DNA from: Enterobacter cancerogenus
GTDB taxonomy: Bacteria > Pseudomonadota > Gammaproteobacteria > Enterobacterales > Enterobacteriaceae
DNA: 64,000 bases
Direction: 5' to 3'
NCBI GenBank assembly: GCA_000773965.1
Contig: JRUP01000006.1
Location: forward strand, 124,001-188,000
The number at the start of each line of letters is the position of its first letter. The stretch's first letter is position 1. A program made the position numbers and the translations under genes. Of the stretch, positions 48,788-58,316 are shown one piece after another. The notes under the pieces are model-generated. The model did no database searches. It was not told the origin of the DNA and saw nothing but the letters and a program-made list of their open reading frames with translations.

Positions 48788-50176
48788 TTATGGAAGATAA
48801 ATTATTCGCGTGTTCTCAAGGTTGTCAGGGTAAGGTATATTAAGTGACATGTTTTTAGTGTTTAAAATAAGCCGACCATCCTCGTTAGGAGGGATTTGTC
48901 CCGCATAGAGGAGAAGAATGTTATTCTTACCGTTATAGCCAGGTTCTTCACTATTGATTGCAGCGGCAATGCCTTTGTTTATACTGTAATTTCCATACGT
49001 CCAGTCTGCTGAAGAGCTAAATCCAGTCATAATGTCGTAAGGTAAGTCATTCGTTCGAAAAAATCCTCTTGCCTCGTAAGAGCCTGATATTTCCTGGTCA
49101 ATAAATATTTTGATAACTCCGGGGTATTTATACGCTCTGACAAACCTATCAATTCCTGTCGTGTTGTTAATTTCTCTTACCTGACTTTTGATATTAACAA
49201 ACAATTCTTTATCAACTCTTTCCTTAATGGGTTGAATATCTTTTAAAAGGGCTTCGAGAGGAGGGATACCTTGTTCAACATCTTGCTGCCACCCGCTCTT
49301 CTGGGTATTCAAAATAAACCCCGCCAGAGCACCAATGGTATAGCTTTCTATATCAGCAGATGTGTAGACAACACTAGCTCCATCTTTGATTTTCTCTGTT
49401 AAAGCATACTGAAATTCCTGGGTGTTGAACCGTATGCCTTGCGCAATAATTTCCGCAGCCATTTCGACATACCTCGCACTGCCCTCTTCAACATCGGTAA
49501 GCCGGATATTACTTGCTTCATCGCTATACCGCTTTCCCCACAAATCTGACCAATAGCGGGCGTGGCCAAGTCCATCAGGATCACCCAGGAGTGAAGCATA
49601 CAAGGCCCTGATAATGTTGTTGCGATAAAGACGTGGTAAAGGCTGAACGGGATAGGCCGTTGCCCGTGTAAAAACGCCCTGCTCTTCGTCTTTCCATGAG
49701 GCGGCCTGAACAAAGAAATGAAAGGCTTCATGGGTAGCCACATTAAATAACTCCGGCACAGGTTTTTTCTCAGAACGAAAACGACTTTTCTCTTTCTCAG
49801 GGAGAGAAGATCCCATGCTGATATAAAGTGTCGGGCGTCCATCAGGCCACTGGATTTCCTTATAGTGCATATACTCTACAGAAAGATTACGTTGCTTAAC
49901 CTCACTGTAGGGGATCTTAGTCATGCTTTTACTGTCAACTGCCCAGACATCCCGGCTGTCGGCAATAATGAGTCTGATATTTCGAAAGGCTGGTGTACTC
50001 CATATTTTTTCTATCTCCGGCCATGCGGTGCTGGTTGCTATGTATATTTGTTTAACGTATTCCTCGGATGTTATGTCAGGGGTTTCTGCCTGACCTATAG
50101 CAGGTAGGTTTATTAATAAAATAATTCCCGAGCGAAGTAAATTTAAAAAATATTGACATCTATAATTTATAAGCAT
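48788..50176 (-). CDS. secreted zincin-type metallopeptidase of unknown family
   Basis: 462 residues, not recognised as a named family. A signal peptide ends near residue 30 (LINLPAIGQA). The zinc motif HEAFH is at 149-153 (FNVATHEAFHFFVQ) and EGSARY at 231-236 (DVEEGSARYVEMAAE), about 80 residues later. This HExxH...EGxAxY order is that of gluzincins, where the second Glu is the third zinc ligand. A C-terminal part of about 180 residues has beta-rich wording (IDQEISGSYEARGFF, ILLLYAGQIPP), perhaps a binding domain. GGAGG precedes the ATG. It is probably a periplasmic or exported peptidase. No immunity-type partner is obvious. Confidence 0.72.
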   Translation of the reverse strand: MLINYRCQYFLNLLRSGIILLINLPAIGQAETPDITSEEYVKQIYIATSTAWPEIEKIWSTPAFRNIRLIIADSRDVWAVDSKSMTKIPYSEVKQRNLSVEYMHYKEIQWPDGRPTLYISMGSSLPEKEKSRFRSEKKPVPELFNVATHEAFHFFVQAASWKDEEQGVFTRATAYPVQPLPRLYRNNIIRALYASLLGDPDGLGHARYWSDLWGKRYSDEASNIRLTDVEEGSARYVEMAAEIIAQGIRFNTQEFQYALTEKIKDGASVVYTSADIESYTIGALAGFILNTQKSGWQQDVEQGIPPLEALLKDIQPIKERVDKELFVNIKSQVREINNTTGIDRFVRAYKYPGVIKIFIDQEISGSYEARGFFRTNDLPYDIMTGFSSSADWTYGNYSINKGIAAAINSEEPGYNGKNNILLLYAGQIPPNEDGRLILNTKNMSLNIPYPDNLENTRIIYLP

Positions 50177-50273
50177 AGCGCCTCCGTTGTTGAAATAAAT
50201 TGTGATTGATAGAGGGGTATAAAAGCCGAGGTTAATTATTGAAATTAGCCAGGGCTTTTTTTGCTTTTAAGTT

Positions 50274-50480
50274 TTAATCTTCCTGATATACGAGGATATC
50301 ACCGGGTTGACAGTTCAATATTTTGCAAATTGACTCTAAAGTTGAAAACCGTATTGCCTTGGCTTTTCCACTTCTAAGTATTGATAAATTTGCTTCAGTA
50401 ATGTCAATTGCCTGTGCCAGTTCTTTAGCCGTCATCTTTTTCGATTTCAGCATGACATCAAGTTGGACAGCAATGGCCAT
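50274..50480 (-). CDS. XRE-type helix-turn-helix regulator (YozG-like)
   Basis: 68 residues, all helix-turn-helix: VQLDVMLKSKKMTAKELAQAIDITEANLSILRSGKAKAIRFSTLESICKILNCQPGDILVY. This is the short Cro/CI type that usually goes with a DUF2975 membrane protein, exactly as here: its ATG lies one base after the stop of the upstream DUF2975 gene (TAAAATG). It probably represses its own operon; what signal it receives through the membrane partner is unknown. Confidence 0.9.
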   Translation of the reverse strand: MAIAVQLDVMLKSKKMTAKELAQAIDITEANLSILRSGKAKAIRFSTLESICKILNCQPGDILVYQED

Positions 50481-50481
50481 T

Positions 50482-51006
50482 TTAAATCACCAACTCCTGT
50501 TCCTCTTTAATTATTAACGCCAGTTTTAGTACGTACCCCAGGATAACCAGGCCAATACCGATTGGGATGTAGAAGAAATTTTCAATCTGGAACCCGAAGT
50601 GGAATTCAGAATGCGTGTTTTTAAGCGATAGCAGATACATATCACTGATGAGTGAAAAGATTGATAAGCCTATCAGGCAACCTCCAGCCACAGTAATTCT
50701 GGTTATCTGCAGCTGATTGAAAATGTCGCCAGTACGAATGCTTTTAAACATTTTATAAAATTGCCAGAGCATGGTGCTTATGATGAAATCATTCAGTAGC
50801 GAAGTGACCATGCTGGCGGCCACATTTGAATGACAGCCAAGAAATGCACTGCATTCCGAATAGATATAGCCACCTGATATCGGAATTTCTCTCTCCTTCG
50901 GAAACCATATCAGTGTCTGGTTAAGTATCGGATTACCAACCATTCCAGCCAGCAATGTCATCTCCATAAATCGACACCAGAACGTAACTTTTGACTTATT
51001 TAGCAT
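50482..51006 (-). CDS. DUF2975 membrane protein
   Basis: 174 residues with about four predicted membrane helices (around residues 10-30, 62-85, 103-125 and 142-165). Typical DUF2975 wording is FYKMFKSIRTGDIFNQLQITRITVAGGCLIGL and FYIPIGIGLVILGYVLKLALIIKEEQELVI. It is the first gene of a two-gene unit with the XRE regulator, one base apart. Such pairs are common in bacteria, but their role is not settled; a membrane signal for the regulator is a reasonable guess. AGGT precedes the ATG. Confidence 0.85.
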   Translation of the reverse strand: MLNKSKVTFWCRFMEMTLLAGMVGNPILNQTLIWFPKEREIPISGGYIYSECSAFLGCHSNVAASMVTSLLNDFIISTMLWQFYKMFKSIRTGDIFNQLQITRITVAGGCLIGLSIFSLISDMYLLSLKNTHSEFHFGFQIENFFYIPIGIGLVILGYVLKLALIIKEEQELVI

Positions 51007-51194
51007 TCTCTTTACCTGATTGAAGAAGATAGGATCCTGTAACGCATCACGTTAAGACAGAGTGTCGGGCATTGAATGCGTTAAATTAATTATTATCGTA
51101 AAGCAATAATCCAGCAACTAAAAATTATCGTTTTTCGATGATTTTTTGCTTTTTCATTAATAAACAATCGATTATGCAGATAAAGCAGCGTCCC

Positions 51195-51296
51195 TCAATT
51201 GCATAACCTTTTGTAAAACAGTCCGATGCAGCCCAGTTTCGCCATCGACAGATAATTCCTTGCCGTTTTGTCGTAGCGTGTGGCGATGCGACGATA
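51195..51296 (-). mobile_element. C-terminal remnant of an IS5-type transposase
   Basis: A 33-codon fragment reads YRRIATRYDKTARNYLSMA then KLGCIGLFYKRLCN and stops. This is the usual tail of IS5-family (IS427/IS1031-like) transposases, where the conserved Tyr-Asp-Lys helix precedes the end. It is bounded by a stop in frame upstream, and no inverted terminal repeat or remaining gene body is visible. It marks the right border of the AT-rich segment. Confidence 0.65.
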
Positions 51297-52015
51297 TCAA
51301 CATCACCGCAGAAGCCCTCTGAGATTTCAGCGTCACTTTTGAATGTCTGCTTCTGGCACACATCTGCCATTATTATCCTTCCCTCCGAAGCCACTTTAAG
51401 CTCCACGGTAGACAGGTTCGTCAGTCCGATTACATTAAGCCGCAAAGTGGTTGGCTTCGCCGAATCTTCATGCGCTTCGTTTTGGGCCTGACTGCTTGAG
51501 CCTTATGGCAAACCAAAACATTCCCAGGCAGTTAAAATTGCACTATTCAATTTTTCTTAAAGCCAGATTCCAAGAATCAGAGCCTAATATCACCGCACCG
51601 CACCGCACCGAAGATTGCTACATCGTGTATGAAAAGTTCCGACTATTTGCTCTAAAGATCTTAAGGGGTGTGCCGTTATCGCATTCCGAAATAGAGTAAG
51701 CGAAGCAGAAACGCGCAGGTAACTCGGTTGCCGGGGACGTGTAACGCAGCACCGAAAGATTGTGGATTCGGCGTTAATTTATATTTCTATAATGAGGTCC
51801 ATTTATATTTTTAGTTTTTATGGCCAAATTCCTAAATCCCATCTCCCGCCTCACAATTCCTTAACTCAAACTAGACGTTTCCCGCGCAATACGTAGATAC
51901 TCATTACACTAGATGCCAAACATTAAATTTCTGAAACAAATTATATCAGCGACTTAACTTCCAGCGCAGCGGAGCGCCGTTGCGTGCGTTGTCTTTCTCT
52001 GTTGAGGAATACGTT
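51297..52015. other. intergenic region before the giant autotransporter
   Basis: About 720 bases with no supported gene. It has a four-copy CACCG microrepeat at 51591-51610 and stretches that may be decayed sequence next to the IS remnant. The autotransporter promoter must lie in the last few hundred bases, which are AT-rich. Nothing else recognised. Confidence 0.5.
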
Positions 52016-55000
52016 GTGTTCAAATTAAATCCGGTGTTACTAAGCCTTGTGGCGGCGCAAGGCTTGATGTTCCCTACCTCGCTGTCGTGGGCGGCGGAGT
52101 TAAAACCTTATACGCCTGAAATTAATGACAATAAAGTTGGGGCTTATTGCTTATGCAATGGCTCGACGCAAACGCTCAGCGGTTTACCGCAATTCGCGCC
52201 GGGAGAAAACGGGGCAACCACGGTGACGTTTGGCGAGTTGCAAAGTATTGGTCGAATAATCAATGACAACCTGATTGGCGAGCAGCGATTACAAATTGGC
52301 CAGCAGAATCTCACTATTCAAATACCGAATTTCGAAGATTGGACATATACAACGTACGACGTATATAACACCGCCGATTTAGTGGATTTACCGAGTGTCG
52401 GCCTCGATGCCGTAGTGCCAGATTATTATGATGTAAACGACAAACAATATATTAATGCGCGCATCGGTTCTGTCAGCAACGGCACTCTAAATATTGATAT
52501 TGGTGAACAGGGTGCGGCGGCTAATTCCTCTACTAATAGCTGGTCGATGGCGGCGAAACAAAGCCAACTATTTACCGCTACCAATAAAGGACATCTCAAC
52601 TGGAACGCGAATAATCGCATCACTTTTACCGCGGCTACGCCACCTGGCGACGATCAGTTGGTGTACACTGCCGAAAGCGTGGTGGATTATGCCGGAGCCA
52701 TCAGCGTTTCAACCCTGGATGGTGGTACTACCCGTTTCAACATCAAAAATATCAACGATCTGCGCAACTACAATAACTGGCTGATCGAGCAGGTTACCCT
52801 CTCCAATCTCAGCACCTATAATTACAACGCCGAATTCCACAATGCCTTCAGCCTGCGTGAAGGACAGTTGTTGTATCGCATGGGCGTTAACAACGTTGAC
52901 GATGAAGTGACGCAACAGATTTATGATCAGGTGGTGTTGAGCGCCGATGGCCCGAATGCCAGCGTCAAAATCAATCGTGGTAAAACTCTGGAAGTGTTGG
53001 ATAGCCACAGCGCAGTGATGCGCGCCAGCAATGGCGCGAAAGCGTTGATTAATGGCAAGCTCGCCAGTACTGGCACAGGTTTAGAGTTAATAAATAACGC
53101 GCGTGGCCGTAACAACGGTGTGATCAATGCCGGGTTCCTCAACAACGCCAACGGCAAAGGCGTGGATAGCAGCACTATCGGCAGTGGGGAAAGCGGCGTG
53201 CTCGTCAGCGACGGCAGCCGCTTTAGCAATTATGGCGTAATCAACTTCCAACCCGGCGATGACCCCGGCCAGGCGATTTCGATCTACGATGCGCGCGCGA
53301 CTAATCACGGCAACATTAATATCGGTGTCACTGAAACTGTAGGCAGTTGGGGCTCCGATGGCGTGAGTGTCACCGGCGATTTTACGAATGCCAAAAACGG
53401 CACGATTTACATCGGGCGCACGCCGCAAAATCGCAAAACAGATACATCCAGCGATGTGGCGGTAAATCTGAGTGGCGGCGTCACTGGCATCAGTGCGTTT
53501 TTCGGTTCCAGCGTGGTTAACAATGGCCGTATCGTGATCGGCTCGCTGGTGCAAAATGCCGTTGGCATGTTGGCTCAATACGGTTCAAGTGCCATCGCGC
53601 GCAATAACGGTGTAATCGATGTGAACGGCACGGTTGAAGGGCAACCGCGCGAGAACGTCGGCATGCTGGTGGTGGATGCCGGCAGCGGTGGCGACGTCGG
53701 CAATGGCAAAGCGGGCACCATCAACCTCAACGGTTACAACAGTACCGGCCTCAAAGTCATCGCCCACGAGGGCGAAAGCGCAAAAGCTTATTCTCACGGT
53801 GCCATCAATATCCTCAGCGATGCTAGCCAATATGGCACAACCGATCACAACACTGCCGTTTGGGTCATCGGCGAAGAGGGCGGCAATGCCGTCGCCAACG
53901 TCAGCGGACCGATTCAGCTTGGCGGCAACGATGCGATTGGTATTCGCGCCGAAGGCAACGCCACGGTGAACGTCAGTGCCAACGCGATTCCGGTTGCCGG
54001 ACCGCGCGTTATCTTTGGCCTTGAACGGCAAATCAGTTTCTACACTAAAGGTGAAAACGCCAAAATCAACCTGCCGAAAAATGGCAGCTTCTCGACATCG
54101 GTGGTCGACGGCACGATTTTCCGCGTCGAGGATGGCGCGGATTTTGACGGCCGCGGTTTAACGCTTTCCACGAACGAAAGGGGTACTACGGGCGTATATG
54201 GCGGCGGCGTGGGAACCCAGGTAAATACTAACGGCGCAACGCTAAATATTGGCAACGGGGATTATGGTGGAATCGGTGGCACCGGGATAAAAATTACGCA
54301 TGGTGCACAAGGGACGATTGATGCTGCGACACGCTTTAACCTTGATGGTTCTAGCGTGTTGGCGGCAGAGGTCGATGGTTTAGCCTACACGTTGCAAGGC
54401 GCGGCCATTGATTTCGAACACGGATTCAATACCGACACGCATCTCACCAACCATGCTGAGATAAATGGCAGCGGCAGATTCCAGGTCGGCTTAATCGCCC
54501 GCAATCTGGCTCAGCTCACCAACACCGGCGACATCACTTTTACCGGTGAGGACAGCGCCGGCATTTACGCGCAAGACGGTGCGAAGGTGACCAACAGCGG
54601 CACCATTAACATGACGCTGCGAGGCCATGCGTTGTATGCCTATGGTTTGCAGCGTCGCCTCGATAGCGCCCCGCTGACCGAAATCTCCAACAGCGGCACC
54701 ATCAATATCTACAACCGCGACAGTTTTGAGTTGAACACCACCATCGGTTTGGTCGCCAGCAACTATTTGGCGCGCATTTACCAAAACGGCACCATCAATC
54801 TGTATGGCGAAGAAGCGATGGGCGCCAACGCGTTTTTAGGGGGGCGTATCACGTTTGGCCCGGACAGCCGCATCACCTTCAACGACCCGAATCAAACTGG
54901 CTATCGCGCCGCCGATGAGGGCACGCAATTCATCAGCAACGGCAACAATGTGGATGTCAGCAGCGCCAATTCGAAACTGTATGACATCAGCAATGGCGCG

Positions 55001-58000
55001 TGGCTGTATACACAGAGTCCCGGCAACGTGACGCTCAGCGGTGAAAATAGCCGGGGCATAGTGCTGAGTGGTGAAGGCACGCAAGTGTCCAGCACCGACA
55101 ATTATGTCGCAAGCGGCAAAGGTGCCAGCGTAATGAATGCCAGTAACCGCGCCGGGGGCGTGATCAGCAGCGGCATTACGCTCAGCGGCGAAAATACCAC
55201 TGCCGCGATTGCCAGCGGCGATGAAACAGAAATCTACGCGGCCTCAACCATCAGCGGCAACGGCGCGAATGCGACGGCGTTTGACGTCAGCGGCGGCGCA
55301 CGCTTGTTTAACCAGTATCAGGGCGTAGTGGATCTCAGCGGATCGAACAGCACCGGCGCGCGCGTGCATGACGGCGGCAACTTCATTAATCGCGGCAGCA
55401 TGCACATTGGGTCAGGCATCGGCATCGATGTCAGCAGCGGTTACGGCCAATACGTGCCGGTCGATAGCGCATTACGCGTCGACAATGGCATTGCGGCGAT
55501 GCGCGTCGGCAGCGGCGCATGGATGAAAATATACGGCGATGGCCAGGGCTACAGCGTGATGCAGGCCAACGGCAGCGCCGACGGCTTGCTGCTGGATGTC
55601 GGCGCGGAGGGGTTCGAAGCCGATAACATCACTATCGGCGCATACGGCAGCGGCAGCGCCATCAACAACCGCGCCGAAACACCAAACATCAATTTGGATA
55701 ACGTGCGTTTAGAGGTAGCAAACGGTAACGGTATTCGCTCGGCGACCTCATTCAATTCCGCTGGCAGTGTGCAAATTAACGTTAGCGGTTCGGGCACCGG
55801 TTATCGCTTTGAAAACGCCAATGGCTCAACCACCAGCAACGATCTGGTGATCGGGCCGGATTATTCGATTGTGGTAACAGGAACCGGCAATGGCGTGATC
55901 GCCAACACCCGCGGCAACGTGATTTCTCAGGGCTTGATTGATATTCAGGCGGCGAACGGCGGTTCGGCGATTGTCACCCAAACCGCCAGCCAGGTGATTA
56001 ACCAGGGCACCATCAGTTCGCAAAGTCGCGTTGCGCCGCTGATCGACCTGCGCGGCGGGCAAACGGTGTTTATCAATGAAGGCACCATCAACGCGCCGTT
56101 CCCTGATCAGGTTGTCGTGGCGGGCGGCGCGACCGATGACGTCATTGCACTGTTGGATGGTGTGGTGGTCGGCGATGTCAACACTGGCAACGGACGCGAT
56201 GAACTGATTGTCACCGGCGGCTCCATCAAAGGCAGTTTGACGATGGGCAGCGGTGCGGGTAATCAGGCCACGGTGCAGAAGGTGAGTCTGGCTGATACGC
56301 GCCACATCACCACGGGAAATGGCGCGGGCAGCACGCTCAATCTCAGCCAAATCAAGGCGCGCGGCGGTTCGTTCGCCAGCGATGATTTGAGCAAAGGCAC
56401 CAACCTCGGCTCGGGCTGGAGCACGCTGAACTTCCACAACACCCAATGGACGTTAACCGACAACATCAAGCTGGCGCACAGCACGATTAACGTGGATGCG
56501 GGAAGCACGTTGTTCGCGGGTGACAACGTCAATCCGCTGTTGCAGGGCAGAACCAATGATTCATTGGTGGTGAATAACGCGGGCACCCTGGATCTCACCA
56601 ACGGCGGCAACACGGCGGCGAATACGCTGACGATTGACGGCGAACTGGCGTCAGCGGGCGGCAGCGTCAGGCTGAACGCCACAGCGGCCAGCAGCGATGT
56701 GGTGCTGGTGAATGGCGCGGCATCGGGCGTGACGCAGGTTGACGTAAAACTCGCGGGCGCGCCGCGGTTTGACATCAACGGCGATGGCGTGATCGCTGCG
56801 AACGAAGGTGTGTCACTGGCGCAGGTTTCCGGCAGCGCGAATGCCAACAGCTTTGTGCTAAAAAGCGGCTATGTCGCTTCCGGGCCGTGGCAATACAGTT
56901 TGTACAGCTTCGCACCGGGCAGCAATGACGCAGCCCGCAGCGCGTGGGATTATCGACTGGCGAACGCCTTCGTGTGCGACGACGGCAGCCTGTGCCAGCC
57001 GTCAGCAGGCAGCGCACAAAGCGGCGCGCGTCTGGCGGTCACGCCGCAGGTGCCGTCCTACCTCTCTGCGCCGCTTGGCCTCGCTTATTATTCGCTGGCA
57101 ATCACCGACGATCTGCATAAACGCCTCGGTGAACTGCGCCAGCAGCAGGCAAATCCGGATGCGGTTGGCGGCGAGATGTTCATCCGCTACATCGGCTCCA
57201 ACCTGAAATACCAGACCAGTCAAAGCGTCAGTCATTACGGCTACGACTTCGATCTCGACTACAGCGCGGTGCAACTCGGCGGCAATGTGATTCGCGTGGA
57301 CGGCGAGGACAGCAGCCTGCGCGGCGGCGTGGCCTACACGCGCGGCAACACGCGTATTCGCCCGCACGCAGCAGATGGCTACAGCTCGACCAGCTTCGAC
57401 AGCGACACGTTGTCGTTGTACGGTACCTGGCTGCGCGACAGCGGTTTTTACGTGGACGGCTCACTGAGCTGGGGCTGGCATCGCGGCGCGACTGACATTG
57501 CACGGCAGAAAGATGTCGCCAAACCAAAAGGCAACGGCTGGACGGCTTCGGTTGAAACCGGTTATCCGCTGGAACTGGGCGGCGGCGTGCGCATCGAACC
57601 GCAGGCGCAGGTCACCTGGCTGCAAATGAAAATGGACAGCTTCACCGACCGCGATAACACCCGCGTTTCCTACGACGATTACAGCCAGACGATTGGCCGC
57701 GTCGGCGCGCGCGTGGATAAAACCTGGCAGGACGGCAGCGCGAATCAGTACACGCCGTATCTGCGCGTGAATTATATGCAGGGTTGGGGCGGCACCGCGA
57801 AAGCGAAAATCGGCGCGGCGAATGCTGGCGATGGTGAAACCTTCGACAGCGGCAAGTTCGGCAAAATGTGGGATATCGGCGTGGGCGGCACCGCAACGGT
57901 GAACAAGGATGTGGCGCTCTACGCCGAAGCGGATTACCGCAAAGAGATCGACGGCAACGGCGCGAAAGGCTGGCGTTACAACGCGGGCGTGCGCTGGTCG

Positions 58001-58006
58001 TTTTAG
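52016..58006 (+). CDS. giant autotransporter adhesin-like protein
   Basis: 1996 residues from the GTG at 52016, chosen for GAGG eight bases upstream; a TTG at 51980 would only add residues before the signal peptide. The signal peptide (LLSLVAAQGLMFPTSLSWA) is followed by a passenger of about 1680 residues, rich in Gly, Asn, Ser and Thr, with many short NNGxI/NSGTI-type beta-helix turns (VNNGRIVIGS, VTNSGTINM, EISNSGTINIY). The C-terminal 280 residues (from GGEMFIRYIGSN at about 1716) form a 12-strand autotransporter barrel ending VRWSF. No protease triad or RGD is evident. It likely displays an adhesin or aggregation factor on the surface. Confidence 0.93.
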   Translation: MFKLNPVLLSLVAAQGLMFPTSLSWAAELKPYTPEINDNKVGAYCLCNGSTQTLSGLPQFAPGENGATTVTFGELQSIGRIINDNLIGEQRLQIGQQNLTIQIPNFEDWTYTTYDVYNTADLVDLPSVGLDAVVPDYYDVNDKQYINARIGSVSNGTLNIDIGEQGAAANSSTNSWSMAAKQSQLFTATNKGHLNWNANNRITFTAATPPGDDQLVYTAESVVDYAGAISVSTLDGGTTRFNIKNINDLRNYNNWLIEQVTLSNLSTYNYNAEFHNAFSLREGQLLYRMGVNNVDDEVTQQIYDQVVLSADGPNASVKINRGKTLEVLDSHSAVMRASNGAKALINGKLASTGTGLELINNARGRNNGVINAGFLNNANGKGVDSSTIGSGESGVLVSDGSRFSNYGVINFQPGDDPGQAISIYDARATNHGNINIGVTETVGSWGSDGVSVTGDFTNAKNGTIYIGRTPQNRKTDTSSDVAVNLSGGVTGISAFFGSSVVNNGRIVIGSLVQNAVGMLAQYGSSAIARNNGVIDVNGTVEGQPRENVGMLVVDAGSGGDVGNGKAGTINLNGYNSTGLKVIAHEGESAKAYSHGAINILSDASQYGTTDHNTAVWVIGEEGGNAVANVSGPIQLGGNDAIGIRAEGNATVNVSANAIPVAGPRVIFGLERQISFYTKGENAKINLPKNGSFSTSVVDGTIFRVEDGADFDGRGLTLSTNERGTTGVYGGGVGTQVNTNGATLNIGNGDYGGIGGTGIKITHGAQGTIDAATRFNLDGSSVLAAEVDGLAYTLQGAAIDFEHGFNTDTHLTNHAEINGSGRFQVGLIARNLAQLTNTGDITFTGEDSAGIYAQDGAKVTNSGTINMTLRGHALYAYGLQRRLDSAPLTEISNSGTINIYNRDSFELNTTIGLVASNYLARIYQNGTINLYGEEAMGANAFLGGRITFGPDSRITFNDPNQTGYRAADEGTQFISNGNNVDVSSANSKLYDISNGAWLYTQSPGNVTLSGENSRGIVLSGEGTQVSSTDNYVASGKGASVMNASNRAGGVISSGITLSGENTTAAIASGDETEIYAASTISGNGANATAFDVSGGARLFNQYQGVVDLSGSNSTGARVHDGGNFINRGSMHIGSGIGIDVSSGYGQYVPVDSALRVDNGIAAMRVGSGAWMKIYGDGQGYSVMQANGSADGLLLDVGAEGFEADNITIGAYGSGSAINNRAETPNINLDNVRLEVANGNGIRSATSFNSAGSVQINVSGSGTGYRFENANGSTTSNDLVIGPDYSIVVTGTGNGVIANTRGNVISQGLIDIQAANGGSAIVTQTASQVINQGTISSQSRVAPLIDLRGGQTVFINEGTINAPFPDQVVVAGGATDDVIALLDGVVVGDVNTGNGRDELIVTGGSIKGSLTMGSGAGNQATVQKVSLADTRHITTGNGAGSTLNLSQIKARGGSFASDDLSKGTNLGSGWSTLNFHNTQWTLTDNIKLAHSTINVDAGSTLFAGDNVNPLLQGRTNDSLVVNNAGTLDLTNGGNTAANTLTIDGELASAGGSVRLNATAASSDVVLVNGAASGVTQVDVKLAGAPRFDINGDGVIAANEGVSLAQVSGSANANSFVLKSGYVASGPWQYSLYSFAPGSNDAARSAWDYRLANAFVCDDGSLCQPSAGSAQSGARLAVTPQVPSYLSAPLGLAYYSLAITDDLHKRLGELRQQQANPDAVGGEMFIRYIGSNLKYQTSQSVSHYGYDFDLDYSAVQLGGNVIRVDGEDSSLRGGVAYTRGNTRIRPHAADGYSSTSFDSDTLSLYGTWLRDSGFYVDGSLSWGWHRGATDIARQKDVAKPKGNGWTASVETGYPLELGGGVRIEPQAQVTWLQMKMDSFTDRDNTRVSYDDYSQTIGRVGARVDKTWQDGSANQYTPYLRVNYMQGWGGTAKAKIGAANAGDGETFDSGKFGKMWDIGVGGTATVNKDVALYAEADYRKEIDGNGAKGWRYNAGVRWSF

Positions 58007-58316
58007 TTGAACCGGTCGCGTTTATGGCGACCGAAAATATTTCAGGTTTAAAAACTCGCGCGGTAAAGGGAACTGCATCCCCGGTTTCCTGGTCATTAAA
58101 CCTGAAACTCTCTGAAGCCAGATGGCCCCCTTTGGCTCCCAGGCTTATCGAGTCGTCAGCCCGACTGTGCTAACCGGCAAGCTACGCCGCACCGCCAGAA
58201 TGGACGTTTCGTGCCTGACGGCTAGGGGCTGATGGCGAAAATGATGAATGCATTTTAGTTGCTGGAAGTTATCAGCGATGGTCCGTTGTGAGCGGACTTG
58301 ATTTTGTATGGGAAGA
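58007..58316. other. intergenic region with inverted repeats
   Basis: It holds a stem CGGTCGC/GCGACCG (58013-58033) right after the autotransporter stop, a perfect 12-base inverted repeat TTTCAGGTTTAA (58040-58051) with TTAAACCTGAAA (58096-58107), and the motif GTCCGTTGTGAGCGGAC (58281-58297), which recurs at 58882. No gene recognised. Confidence 0.55.
58013..58033 (+). terminator. hairpin after autotransporter gene
   Basis: Perfect seven-base-pair GC-rich stem with a seven-base loop, six bases after the stop codon. It lacks a T-tract, so factor-independent termination is uncertain. Confidence 0.5.

Noticed and set aside
51591..51610. Four tandem CACCG units
   Set aside because: Too short to be more than a microrepeat; no sign of phase variation, as it is not in a supported gene or promoter.
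51451..51699. Open frame of 82 codons upstream of the giant autotransporter
   Set aside because: No ribosome site or motif, and it includes a CACCG microrepeat; it looks like decayed sequence.
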